Positions 27,810 to 36,406 of a DNA stretch of 64,000 bases are shown one piece after another. The stretch lies in NCBI GenBank assembly GCA_030345135.1, contig CP128386.1:3435677-3499676 (forward strand), given 5' to 3'. The notes beneath the pieces are model-generated. The model had not been told where the DNA came from and did not search any database. It saw only the letters and a list, made by a program, of their open reading frames with translations. A program made the position numbers and the translations under genes. The stretch comes from Chitinophagaceae bacterium DXS. GTDB taxonomy: Bacteria > Bacteroidota > Bacteroidia > Chitinophagales > Chitinophagaceae. Each line of letters begins with the position of its first letter. Within the stretch, counting starts at the first letter, position 1.

Positions 27810-27836
27810 AACATTTTTTTTAAGATTAATAAAAAA

Positions 27837-28382
27837 TCATCTGAACAACATTTTTTTTAATTTGTCTTTATTGTTGTTCCAAACATCCTTGAAGATAGCT
27901 AACAAATGCAAGTCTAAATCTACATTGTCTTTTACATATTGTTTTCTTAATATCCCTTCTTCTATGAAGCCAAACTTTCTGATCATCTGAATTACCTTAG
28001 GGTTATTACTCAATATTTCGCAGTTGATTTTACGAATATTTTGCAAATTGTTAAAGACGTAATCTATCACAAGAAATTCGATCATCGCGCCTAGTCCAGA
28101 TCCCTCATTGCCAGCCTCGCCGAGATATAAGTTGGCAAATTCGCAAGTTAAATTGGTATAATCAATTTTTCTAACCGATGCAAAGCCAACTGGTTTTGCA
28201 TCATTCATCACTATCCAAAAAAGTCCATTTTTTTCGTCTTTGATTTTATTAAACCAGTTTACCTGCATTTCAGTTGTAATATACTCATTTGAAATTGACA
28301 CGGTCCTGATATTTTCAGAATTGCGCCATTGGCGTAACTGTTCAATGTCAGCTAATTCCACGGGTCTTAAAAAAACATTCAT
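27837..28382 (-). CDS. pseH: GNAT N-acyltransferase, PseH-type
   Basis: GNAT-fold acyltransferase of 181 residues expected to acylate N4 of UDP-4-amino-4,6-dideoxy-N-acetyl-L-altrosamine. Seen: LRPVELADIEQLRQWRNSE at the N terminus, LFWIVMNDAKPVGFASVRKI, the EGSGLGAMIEFLVIDYVF acetyl-CoA pyrophosphate-loop region and the SNNPKVIQMIRKFGFIEEG block. Its ATG overlaps the TGA of pseG by four bases. The neighbouring ACP and KAS III genes raise the possibility that it uses an acyl-ACP or a longer acyl-CoA rather than acetyl-CoA. Confidence 0.88.
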   Translation of the reverse strand: MNVFLRPVELADIEQLRQWRNSENIRTVSISNEYITTEMQVNWFNKIKDEKNGLFWIVMNDAKPVGFASVRKIDYTNLTCEFANLYLGEAGNEGSGLGAMIEFLVIDYVFNNLQNIRKINCEILSNNPKVIQMIRKFGFIEEGILRKQYVKDNVDLDLHLLAIFKDVWNNNKDKLKKMLFR

Positions 28383-29347
28383 TTTAAAGAATTAAATATC
28401 TCCAAATATCTGCTTTTTTGTTTTCCGTCAAAAAGAGATCTTCGGAATTCAAGATCGACATGAACCTGTTCCCTTAAATTATCAAATGGAAATCCTAGCT
28501 TTTCGGATAACAGATAATTATAAAAATCTCGTTGATTGTCCGCTATTACGATCAAAAAGAGCTTGCCATCTGAAACCGCCAAATATTCCAATGCAACCGA
28601 GCTAGGTGAACAGATCGCGATTGAACATTTAGTCATTAAATGCGACATAGATGACGCGTTTAGGTTTTTATGCAGCTTGTACCTCCAATTTTTGTTTGCC
28701 AGAAAGCCAATAAGCTCTTCTTCATATCGATATGCACCTCCTATGACTATATTAATTGTCATACTAGTCATCCATTCCGGAAGACGAGACAAAGCGATCA
28801 GTAAGTCATTTTTTGGATCAGCTCCCCCAAAACAAATGAAAGCATCCCGCTCATTTGGCATCGTATGCCCATAGGCAGACTTCAAAAAAGGGGAGCGCAA
28901 CATTGCATATTTTAATCCCAAATACAAACGAGTATACGGTTCAATGCTGTAAGCTTCCCGATCAATACCACCTGCATGATTGATGACTACGTCCGAAACA
29001 AAATGGAAAGAATAAATATCATCGATACAAACCAATTTATTACCCCGTTGTTTGATTGTGATCTGATAATCAGTATTAAAGCTATAACCGTCCAGCACAA
29101 CGATTACATTTGAATCAATTGAATTCGCAAAAGCTTCACGTTCTTCTACGAGGGTAATCCCGCTATCCATGATATGGAGTATTGCGCCGGCTTCTACAAC
29201 ATTATTTTTTGTTATTTCCAAATAATCCCGAACAAAAAAATGGCATTCAAAACGCTCGCGTAACATGTTTGCCAAAGCACAACTACGAACTATGTGTCCC
29301 AATCCTATCTCCGTATTACCATCAACTCGAAAATAAACTTTCTTCAT
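28379..29347 (-). CDS. pseG: UDP-2,4-diacetamido-2,4,6-trideoxy-L-altropyranose hydrolase
   Basis: PseG removes UDP from the diacylated altrose intermediate, giving the free sugar used by PseI. Seen: the N-terminal RVDGNTEIGLGHIVRSCALA block with catalytic His18, a FICFGGADPKNDL donor-binding loop, and CSPSSVALEYLAV near the C terminus; GT-B-like fold, 322 residues. A longer frame from 29404 would begin inside pseF. The ATG at 29347, 10 nt after the pseF stop, matches the family start. Four-base overlap with pseH. Confidence 0.94.
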   Translation of the reverse strand: MKKVYFRVDGNTEIGLGHIVRSCALANMLRERFECHFFVRDYLEITKNNVVEAGAILHIMDSGITLVEEREAFANSIDSNVIVVLDGYSFNTDYQITIKQRGNKLVCIDDIYSFHFVSDVVINHAGGIDREAYSIEPYTRLYLGLKYAMLRSPFLKSAYGHTMPNERDAFICFGGADPKNDLLIALSRLPEWMTSMTINIVIGGAYRYEEELIGFLANKNWRYKLHKNLNASSMSHLMTKCSIAICSPSSVALEYLAVSDGKLFLIVIADNQRDFYNYLLSEKLGFPFDNLREQVHVDLEFRRSLFDGKQKSRYLEIFNSLK

Positions 29348-29357
29348 TGGGTACGCT

Positions 29358-30056
29358 CTAATGACCGAAAAAATTAAACATCTTATACTTAACTTCAGCT
29401 GCAAGCCAATCCTCAGGAGTATCTATGTCCTGAATTTCAATAGGATTAAGCTCTATAAATCCACAATTTGCATTGATTACGCTAGTCGTCTCTAAAAAAG
29501 TCTGTGGTTTAAAGATATAGAACTGACCAGCATCGAAGTATCTGTCCAAAAGGTCTTGTGTTCTTGTGTTTGCAAACTCCTGGTGTTCATAATTTATTCT
29601 ATCCTTATACCCGACAATCAATGCACGTTCGATTGGATGGGGATACTTAACGACTGTTAAGAGACCATCTAAAGACTCATTTAAAAACTTTTCAACTCCA
29701 GCTACAATATGATTTTTTGAGCATAAAATTGAAGTTGGGTACAAACAGCAAACTAAATCGAAGACTTTCCCAGCATTTTGATAGTTTTTAATAACCTCCG
29801 TTATTACATCTGCAGTTGTGGCGAAGTCATTTGCATTTTCCTTTGACCTTAAGAATGGCACTTTAGCTCCGTAACTTCTGCAAAGCAAAGCGGCGTCTTC
29901 ATCATCTGTTGAAACCATAACTTCATCAAAAAGGTTAGAAGCCAACGCCTTTTCAATTGCATATGAGATTAAAGGCTTTCCTAAAAAATCTCTGAAGTTT
30001 TTGTTGGGAATTCTCTTGCTGCCTGTTCGCGCAGGAATTATAAGTAGTTTTTTCAT
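29358..30056 (-). CDS. pseF: pseudaminic acid cytidylyltransferase
   Basis: NeuA/PseF-type CMP-sugar synthase, 232 residues, which activates the nonulosonic acid with CTP. Seen: the N-terminal IIPARTGSKRIPNKN signature with Arg10, Ser13, Lys14, Arg15 and Lys19, the VMVSTDDEDAA segment, and the FDAGQFYIF block near residue 175 typical of PseF. A 74-nt gap separates it from the aminotransferase gene upstream, the longest gap in this part of the operon. Confidence 0.94.
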   Translation of the reverse strand: MKKLLIIPARTGSKRIPNKNFRDFLGKPLISYAIEKALASNLFDEVMVSTDDEDAALLCRSYGAKVPFLRSKENANDFATTADVITEVIKNYQNAGKVFDLVCCLYPTSILCSKNHIVAGVEKFLNESLDGLLTVVKYPHPIERALIVGYKDRINYEHQEFANTRTQDLLDRYFDAGQFYIFKPQTFLETTSVINANCGFIELNPIEIQDIDTPEDWLAAEVKYKMFNFFGH

Positions 30057-30130
30057 GTTTCAATAGGTTATCAAGAACATGCATACTACTTATAATTCGA
30101 GTTATCAATCGAACATTAGTAATATGCAGT

Positions 30131-31474
30131 TTAAAGAATCTTTCGGAAAACAGGCTTTGCAGCTTCGCCTATGAGATATTTCTCGTATCCTACTTCCAGA
30201 GCTTTTTTATACACCGACAATGATGCTTCAAAAGCATCCAAAAAGAAATTAACTTCTGTATTAGTGTGGCTGAAAGAAGGCACAAGCACACCCTGGAACA
30301 ATACATCGTTTTTAATCATTTCCTGCATCATCAGCGTCCTAAATCCGGCATCCATCTGGCGTTCCCTATTCCTAAATACGAACGCTGGCATCCAGGAACT
30401 GCAACTAAGTGAAACAAAATCACTCAGACATTGCCTTTGAATGATGCCATTGCATTCACTGATCGCTTTCGCACCCATTTGCTGACTATGGCCAATTACA
30501 TCATTATTTTCAAAGAAATCAATTGTCGCAAGGCCTGCTGCTATAGCGTGTGTTTCGCCACCGTGTGTTGTTGATATAAGAAATACCTTTTCTTCACCCT
30601 TACGATTAATTCCCCCTAATTCCATTACTTCTTTCTTGCCGGTTAATGCACAGAATGAGAAGCCGTTTGCAATGCCCTTTCCCCACGTAGTCATGTCTGG
30701 TTCCAGAGAATATTTTCTTATGCTGCCGGGAAAATTCGTTTTAAACCCGGTAATCATTTCGTCAATAATGAAAAGCGCCCCATTCTTGTGAGCCAAATCA
30801 ATCGCTTTTTGCAAAAAGCCACCAGGTTCTCCGCCACATGCACAAGTACCATCGCAGAAATTTTTTTCCGGTTCGGTAATCACACAGGCAATCTGCCCGG
30901 GGAACTTCTCAAACAGTGCTTCGAGTGATGCAGCGTCGCAAGCCTTAAACGTGACGGATAAATTATTGGTGTCATTTGGCACTCCTTTATTACAAGCAGT
31001 GCTTCCTATAAACCAGTCATCATAACTATAGAAAGGATGTTCCGCTGGAAATGCCACCAACTTCCTTTTCGTAAAAGCCCGGGCTAACTTGACAGCTGCA
31101 GTTGTAACAGTTGATCCATTCTTGGCAAATTTGATCATGTCATGCTGAGGAACCAGGCTTAAAAACTTTTCGGCCATTTCCATTTCAATAACCGAGGGTC
31201 GTTGAAAATTGACGCCTTTCAGTAGTTCTTGTCGAACGCGTTCCAGTACTGGTTCAAAGGCATGTCCGAGACTTACCGAGGTAAGCCCCATGCTGCAATC
31301 CAGAAATTTATTGCCGTCGATATCCCATATCCATGCGCCTTTTCCGTGACTGATTGCGGCTGGTGATAATAAAGGAAATTGATCGTCTCCTTTAGAATAT
31401 GTATGCGCACCGCCAGGAATTAACTGATGAATTTTTTGCCTGTAAATATTTGATTTTTCAAAGTTTAGGATCAT
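30131..31474 (-). CDS. class III PLP-dependent aminotransferase (glutamate-1-semialdehyde aminomutase-like)
   Basis: Fold-type I PLP enzyme of 447 residues. Seen: LIPGGAHTYSKG at the N terminus as in GSA aminomutases, KNGSTVTTAAVKLARAFT phosphate-binding region, IIDEMITGF with Asp238, and WGKGIANGF with PLP Lys266. It is not expected to be HemL: the context is sugar biosynthesis and the protein carries a Cys-rich insert (C207-x3-C211-x-C213) that could bind metal. Such homologues accompany SpsF-like and aldo/keto reductase genes in nonulosonic acid loci. The substrate is unknown. Confidence 0.85.
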   Translation of the reverse strand: MILNFEKSNIYRQKIHQLIPGGAHTYSKGDDQFPLLSPAAISHGKGAWIWDIDGNKFLDCSMGLTSVSLGHAFEPVLERVRQELLKGVNFQRPSVIEMEMAEKFLSLVPQHDMIKFAKNGSTVTTAAVKLARAFTKRKLVAFPAEHPFYSYDDWFIGSTACNKGVPNDTNNLSVTFKACDAASLEALFEKFPGQIACVITEPEKNFCDGTCACGGEPGGFLQKAIDLAHKNGALFIIDEMITGFKTNFPGSIRKYSLEPDMTTWGKGIANGFSFCALTGKKEVMELGGINRKGEEKVFLISTTHGGETHAIAAGLATIDFFENNDVIGHSQQMGAKAISECNGIIQRQCLSDFVSLSCSSWMPAFVFRNRERQMDAGFRTLMMQEMIKNDVLFQGVLVPSFSHTNTEVNFFLDAFEASLSVYKKALEVGYEKYLIGEAAKPVFRKIL

Positions 31475-31509
31475 TTTTTTAGAGTTAAAGGTTAAAAGAA
31501 TGTATATAA

Positions 31510-32274
31510 TCAGGTTATGTCTTTTGCCAAAGATTTTACATAACCTTCATTACATTTAAAATGACTATTTAAAGCTGCAATAGCTGGATTCTGGATTAAC
31601 AAATCTACATAGGCCATCCAATTCTTATCCGTCCCCAGCTCGACTATTAGTTTTTGCACAACCAACAAATCCGGGTACTCGTCAACAGTAAGTCGCATTT
31701 CCCCGAAGCTGTTTTCGCAACTAACGTTAGCAGACTTAAAAAGACTTCCATTCCTAAAGGATGAATTGCGCCAAATAAAGGGCGTAACATGCTCGCGATC
31801 CGAATTCAGATGAGCCTCTTTCCAGGCTAATTCTAGTGCTTTAAAGGTAAAGGCCTCCACATCCAATCCGTCGGGATAAGTTCGCTCTAACGTATTTGAA
31901 ACATAATCCAGTTCATTAGCCAGCAAATGACCAACTACAAGATCAATAATTGATCCATCGATAAGCGGACAATCAGATGTAACTCTTACTATATATTCAG
32001 GCTGAAATAAAAATGCTGTTTTGTAAAATCGATCCAGAACATCGTGAGTGTCGCCCCGATACGCCTCAATTCCATTTTGAAAAGCGATGTCGATGATTCT
32101 TGAAGCTTTCTTTTCATGGGTGGTTGCTACAACTGCCTTATCAATTCTTTTTGAGGTAAGTATTCGTTTTAAATGAACATCCAGTAAGGTCTGTTTATTT
32201 AAAACCTCCATCAACACTTTGCCAGGCAGCCTTGTCGAACCATATCTGGCCTGAGTAATTAGCAATACTTTCAT
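31510..32274 (-). CDS. SpsF-like cytidylyltransferase (CMP-KDO synthetase homologue)
   Basis: Nucleotidyltransferase-fold protein of 254 residues, COG1861/SpsF type. Seen: the N-terminal TQARYGSTRLPGKVL signature (Arg10, Ser13, Arg15, Lys19), a GDTHDVLDRFY segment, a VRVTSDCPLIDGSIID metal-binding region and NSDREHVTPFIW. Members occur in spore coat and nonulosonic acid gene clusters, often next to a class III aminotransferase. The activated compound is not established. It lies 6 nt after the aldo/keto reductase gene. Confidence 0.88.
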   Translation of the reverse strand: MKVLLITQARYGSTRLPGKVLMEVLNKQTLLDVHLKRILTSKRIDKAVVATTHEKKASRIIDIAFQNGIEAYRGDTHDVLDRFYKTAFLFQPEYIVRVTSDCPLIDGSIIDLVVGHLLANELDYVSNTLERTYPDGLDVEAFTFKALELAWKEAHLNSDREHVTPFIWRNSSFRNGSLFKSANVSCENSFGEMRLTVDEYPDLLVVQKLIVELGTDKNWMAYVDLLIQNPAIAALNSHFKCNEGYVKSLAKDIT

Positions 32275-32280
32275 AAAGTT

Positions 32281-33135
32281 CTACCAATTAACAGGGCTTA
32301 ATAAATCGGTTCTGTCAGTCCGAAGAAAATCAATCTTTGCAAAAAGAAAATCACGATTCATTTTTTTAAAGATTGAAATGTTTTTCTTCAATTGGTCAAG
32401 GTTATCCACTCCAATTAATATTGCATCGATGTAATCTTTAGAGTAAACATACTCCAAAGCCATCTGATCTATACTAAAGCAATATTCATCAGCCAGCTCC
32501 TCGATTATGTCTAGTTCTCTTTTAAGCGGAGATAACTTGCTGGAAGGTTTAGCAACAAAAAAAAGCCCCTGCAAAAAAACCGATCTTACGTGTATTTCTT
32601 TTCCTACAGACTTTGCTCTTAACAATAGCTCACCTCGTTGGGAATGATTGTCTAATAGATTGAAAGGAACCTGAATAATATCAATGTCGGACTCAATTGC
32701 GGTAAGCAGCTCTTCATTTGAATATATCGATACACCGGTTTTCCTGACAGCTCCCCGCTTTTGCAGCGACTTTATAATTTGCTGAAAGTGCCCAGCTAAA
32801 AAATCTTTAAACGCGTGATACATGAGCACTTCGTAAGTATCTACGTCCAGGACCTCGAGCGACTGTAGAACACAAGTCTGCATTTCAGCAGGGCTCCTAT
32901 AGGAAGCCGCCTTAAATTTATTGACTATCCGGAATTTTCGCCCGGTTGCGCGATGGTAAGCACCTACACGTTGGATCGCATCTCCGTACAATTCAGCCGT
33001 ATCTAAATCACGTACTGAATTTTCAAATGCGTAGTCAAGAATTTCTTTTGTCTTTTGAAGGTCGGGTTGTCCGGCATGGTTGTTAATACCATAATCCAGC
33101 CCAAGTTGGGCCGTGCCTAAAATAATTTTTTTCAT
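32281..33135 (-). CDS. aldo/keto reductase
   Basis: TIM-barrel NAD(P)H-dependent oxidoreductase, 284 residues. The catalytic tetrad is complete: Asp45 (LDTAELYGDA), Tyr50, Lys73 and His107 (MYHAF). A C-terminal LIGVDNLDQLKKNI segment fits the cofactor-binding end. It is part of a tight group with pseC upstream (18 nt) and the SpsF-like gene downstream (6 nt). It is not needed for the standard pseudaminic acid route, so it probably prepares a side-branch substrate together with the next two genes. Confidence 0.9.
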   Translation of the reverse strand: MKKIILGTAQLGLDYGINNHAGQPDLQKTKEILDYAFENSVRDLDTAELYGDAIQRVGAYHRATGRKFRIVNKFKAASYRSPAEMQTCVLQSLEVLDVDTYEVLMYHAFKDFLAGHFQQIIKSLQKRGAVRKTGVSIYSNEELLTAIESDIDIIQVPFNLLDNHSQRGELLLRAKSVGKEIHVRSVFLQGLFFVAKPSSKLSPLKRELDIIEELADEYCFSIDQMALEYVYSKDYIDAILIGVDNLDQLKKNISIFKKMNRDFLFAKIDFLRTDRTDLLSPVNW

Positions 33136-33153
33136 TATTAAGTCTGAGCATAG

Positions 33154-34302
33154 TTAATAATAGCCCAAAATAGCCTCAATAACATATGCTTGTTCAGCAT
33201 CTGTAAGCGTAGGATACATGGGAATGCTTAGACATTTTTCATAGTATGATTCAGCAACTGGAAAACGGGCATCTTTATAGCCGCTGTTCCTGTAATAAGG
33301 CAACATGTGTACAGGAATGTAATGAACCTGTGCGTATATATTTTTTGCTCTTAAATTTTCATATAAACCTTTACGATCGGACACCTGTATAACGTACAAA
33401 TGATACGCATTTTCACCGCTGGTTTGCACAGCCAGGGGTTTTACAACCGAATTGGCAAATGCGGCATCGTATTTTGATGCAATTTCACGCCTACGCTTAA
33501 GGCCTTCATCGGCTCTCTTCAATTGAGAAGTTCCCAGGGCCGCCTGAAAATCAGTAAGCCTGTAGTTATATCCAAGTTCCTGCATTTCATAGTACCATCC
33601 GCCATGATTTTCATGCATCAAAGCAGGATCTTTTGTAATACCATGCGTCCGCAAAAGCAATAGCTTTTCGTAAAGAGTCTTATTGTTTGTTGTTATCATT
33701 CCTCCCTCACCACATGCAATGTGTTTAACAGGATGAAAAGAGAATATCGCAAGATCAGCATAAGTACCATTTCCGCAAAATTGTTTAACACCTTTGCTGT
33801 CTACGAAATATCCACCGGGTGCGTGACAGGCATCTTCAAGAATCCAAAGTCCATATTTATCAGCCAGGGTTCTCAATTTTTCAGTATCAACTGCATAGCC
33901 CGCAAAATCAACCGGAACAATTCCCGTAAATGTTCCTGCGGGAGCTGAACTTAACAATTTTTCAACCGCATCCAGATCAATTGTCGCTGTCTCCGCATTA
34001 ACATCAACTAATGTCACCGTTCCTCCGCAATACTTAATGCAGTTTGCCGAGGCGGCAAAAGTTATATCAGGAACAATCACATTCGACTTTTCATCAACAC
34101 CAAGCGCTAAGGCTGCGAGGTGAAGGGCGGCCGTTCCATTTGACACAGCTACTGCGTATTTGGCATTTACATAGGTAGCAAATGCCTTCTCAAAGGATAA
34201 AATTGCAGGCCCCTGAGTCAAAAAATCAGACTGAAGTGCCTGTGTTACTTCTTTAATATCTTCTTCTGTGATGTGCTGTCTGCCGTAAGGAATGCTATTC
34301 AT
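33154..34302 (-). CDS. pseC: UDP-4-amino-4,6-dideoxy-N-acetyl-beta-L-altrosamine transaminase
   Basis: DegT/DnrJ/EryC1-family PLP aminotransferase, 382 residues, adding the 4-amino group to the PseB product. Seen: the N-terminal IPYGRQHITEEDIKEV segment typical of PseC, AVSNGTAALHLA, LEDACHAPGG with the PLP-ring Asp, and SFHPVKHIACGEGG with PLP Lys193. It starts 4 nt after the pseB stop, in the usual pseB-pseC order. Confidence 0.95.
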   Translation of the reverse strand: MNSIPYGRQHITEEDIKEVTQALQSDFLTQGPAILSFEKAFATYVNAKYAVAVSNGTAALHLAALALGVDEKSNVIVPDITFAASANCIKYCGGTVTLVDVNAETATIDLDAVEKLLSSAPAGTFTGIVPVDFAGYAVDTEKLRTLADKYGLWILEDACHAPGGYFVDSKGVKQFCGNGTYADLAIFSFHPVKHIACGEGGMITTNNKTLYEKLLLLRTHGITKDPALMHENHGGWYYEMQELGYNYRLTDFQAALGTSQLKRADEGLKRRREIASKYDAAFANSVVKPLAVQTSGENAYHLYVIQVSDRKGLYENLRAKNIYAQVHYIPVHMLPYYRNSGYKDARFPVAESYYEKCLSIPMYPTLTDAEQAYVIEAILGYY

Positions 34303-34306
34303 GATA

Positions 34307-35323
34307 TTATGCTACGAAATTAGGATCTATGTGCTGTTTGATAAGGCCTCTCAATGATTCAACAGTCTCCCACTCAGTATTTGTTCCCGAGTTATACTTA
34401 AAGCCGATTTCTACAGGCTGAGCTTTGAAATGATTAAGATACTCATCACGTGACCATCCGGGCACCTGTGGCAAAATAACATAGTATTTGCCAACGTCTA
34501 CGGTTGTAAATGAATCGGCCTCTGTAATCATTTCTTCGTGAATCTTTTCTCCGGGTCTAATCCCTACTATCGGTTTCTCTGCGTTAGGAGCTACAGCTTC
34601 TGCTACGTCTAAAATCTTGTATGATGGAATTTTGGGTACAAAGATCTCACCACCCCAGTGATGCTGTAATGCAAAAAGTACCATGTTAACGCCATCTTCC
34701 AACGAAATATTGAACCTTGTCATTCTTTCGTCAGTAATAGGAAGGATGCCACTCTTTTTCTTTTCTAAAAAGAATGGTATAACGGAGCCCCGTGAGCCCA
34801 TCACGTTCCCATAGCGAACAACAGAAAAACGTAGGTTTCTTTTCCCTTTGATATTATTTGCTGCAACAAATAACTTGTCAGAGCAGAGTTTAGTTGCTCC
34901 GTACAAATTGATCGGAGCAGCAGCTTTATCAGTCGATAACGCCACAACGTCCTGCACGCCGCAGTCTAATGCTGCGTTAATCACATTCTCAGCACCCATG
35001 ACATTAGTTAGAATACATTCCATTGGGTTATATTCCGCAGTTGGCACCTGCTTAAGCGCTGCTGCATGGATTATAATATCAATACCTTCACAAGCACGTT
35101 TTAATCGTTCCGCACTACGTACATCTCCAATAAAAAAACGGATGTTTGGATATTTTGAAGAAGGGAAGGAAGCCGCCATTTCAAACTGCTTCAATTCGTC
35201 TCGTGAAAAAACAACCATCCGCTTGATATCAGGATATTTTGCCAGCACTTCGGCTACAAATTTTTTTCCGAATGAGCCCGTTCCTCCGGTTATTAATATC
35301 GATTTACCATTTAAATCAAGCAT
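34307..35323 (-). CDS. pseB: UDP-N-acetylglucosamine 4,6-dehydratase (inverting)
   Basis: First enzyme of pseudaminic acid synthesis, converting UDP-GlcNAc to the 4-keto-6-deoxy-L-arabino sugar with C5 inversion. Seen: ITGGTGSFG NADP-binding loop at 11-19, VVFSRDELKQFEM, and the STDKAAAPINLYGATK block with Asp132, Lys133, Tyr141 and Lys145, which are the positions known in H. pylori FlaA1. The length of 338 is normal for the short soluble type. It is the third gene of the operon, after the two export genes. Confidence 0.96.
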   Translation of the reverse strand: MLDLNGKSILITGGTGSFGKKFVAEVLAKYPDIKRMVVFSRDELKQFEMAASFPSSKYPNIRFFIGDVRSAERLKRACEGIDIIIHAAALKQVPTAEYNPMECILTNVMGAENVINAALDCGVQDVVALSTDKAAAPINLYGATKLCSDKLFVAANNIKGKRNLRFSVVRYGNVMGSRGSVIPFFLEKKKSGILPITDERMTRFNISLEDGVNMVLFALQHHWGGEIFVPKIPSYKILDVAEAVAPNAEKPIVGIRPGEKIHEEMITEADSFTTVDVGKYYVILPQVPGWSRDEYLNHFKAQPVEIGFKYNSGTNTEWETVESLRGLIKQHIDPNFVA

Positions 35324-35337
35324 AATGTAAATTCTTA

Positions 35338-36387
35338 CTATGAAAGTAACTGTTTATATATTTTTCTGAAAAATATTAAGATTGTTGCAAGAACTCCTAG
35401 CACAAATGCACCAATAACCGTCCATTTGAGCAAACTGGCTTTTTCCTTTACCAAGGGCTGGCTTGGTTCGTCTATTATTTGATAAAGCGGCATTTCTTTT
35501 TGCAGAGTCATTTTTGCAATCTCAAGGTTTTTAACAACCTCACCGTAAGCGGTTCCTGCCGCCTGAGCCTGTAACTGATTCCATTGAACATCGGTTCTCT
35601 TTGATTGAAGCGCGGGATTAAGGTTAAATGTTCGATCAGTTACGTTTGCTGCAGAAATTATAGAAGATCCCAAGAGTCTTTTTAAACTGTCTGCCTCATT
35701 TTGTAACATTTCCAGATTGTTTTGAGCTGTCTTCGTTTTAGTGTCAATGTAAAACTTCGAGGCTTCTTGAACTACATTCCTGGCAAGATGAATAGATACT
35801 AATTCGAACGAGCTTTTGGTCGACACAGAGTAAAAACTTAATTTTTTGTCAGGCTTGCTAACATCTAAAACACCCTTAACCAACATGTCGCGAATTGCAT
35901 TAATAAGACTGTCCTGAACTGGAGTTACCGAATTAATGTCATTAGGAAAAGGCAACTGCGCTTTTACATAAGCATTTTCTTTCCAGCCCTGCAACCCCGG
36001 AAAACTATCGCAGATGTAATTAATTAGCAGATCATTCCTGGCAGGAATTTTTTTGAACAACGCTCCCTTAATAATTCTTGTTGTTTTAAGAAGTTCAATG
36101 ATGTTTTCGCCCTCAAAAACATCACTGGTCACGTTTCCAGATAAGTCCAATCCGAATTGGCCTACCAATCCCATTAAACCGCCACCCCTAGAATCATTGT
36201 TCGATAATACAAAAGTGACTGTCCCCGTATAAGTTGGCTTTTTCCTTATTGCATATATGGATCCCAATACGCCACCAACAAGTACACATATTGAAATAGT
36301 AAGCCATTTAGATCGCAAATACGCAAGCCATTCCTTGATCTTGCCAACTAATTCTTTCAGCGTAATTTGTTGCTCTTGCTCAGGCAT
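35338..36387 (-). CDS. Wzz/GNVR-type chain-length determinant protein, no kinase domain
   Basis: Inner membrane polysaccharide co-polymerase, 349 residues. Seen: a membrane segment at about 31-48 (LTISICVLVGGVLGSIYAI), a periplasmic domain with a coiled-coil region, and a second membrane segment near the C terminus (WTVIGAFVLGVLATILIFF) followed by a short basic tail. It lacks the cytoplasmic Walker-type tyrosine kinase of Wzc proteins, and no separate kinase gene is nearby. Likely role: control of polymer length together with the EpsG-type polymerase and the export protein encoded 19 nt upstream. Confidence 0.88.
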   Translation of the reverse strand: MPEQEQQITLKELVGKIKEWLAYLRSKWLTISICVLVGGVLGSIYAIRKKPTYTGTVTFVLSNNDSRGGGLMGLVGQFGLDLSGNVTSDVFEGENIIELLKTTRIIKGALFKKIPARNDLLINYICDSFPGLQGWKENAYVKAQLPFPNDINSVTPVQDSLINAIRDMLVKGVLDVSKPDKKLSFYSVSTKSSFELVSIHLARNVVQEASKFYIDTKTKTAQNNLEMLQNEADSLKRLLGSSIISAANVTDRTFNLNPALQSKRTDVQWNQLQAQAAGTAYGEVVKNLEIAKMTLQKEMPLYQIIDEPSQPLVKEKASLLKWTVIGAFVLGVLATILIFFRKIYKQLLS

Positions 36388-36406
36388 ATATTGATGAGAA
36401 TTATAA

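Noticed and set aside
29348-29404. Longer N terminus for PseG
   Set aside because: It would lie inside pseF and precede the conserved PseG start motif; the ATG at 29347 fits the family.
30131-31474. Class III aminotransferase as HemL of heme synthesis
   Set aside because: The Cys-rich insert and glycan context do not fit HemL; no other heme gene is near.
31510-32274. SpsF-like protein as the KdsB of lipopolysaccharide synthesis
   Set aside because: It has the COG1861/SpsF pattern rather than the KdsB one and sits in the nonulosonic acid operon.
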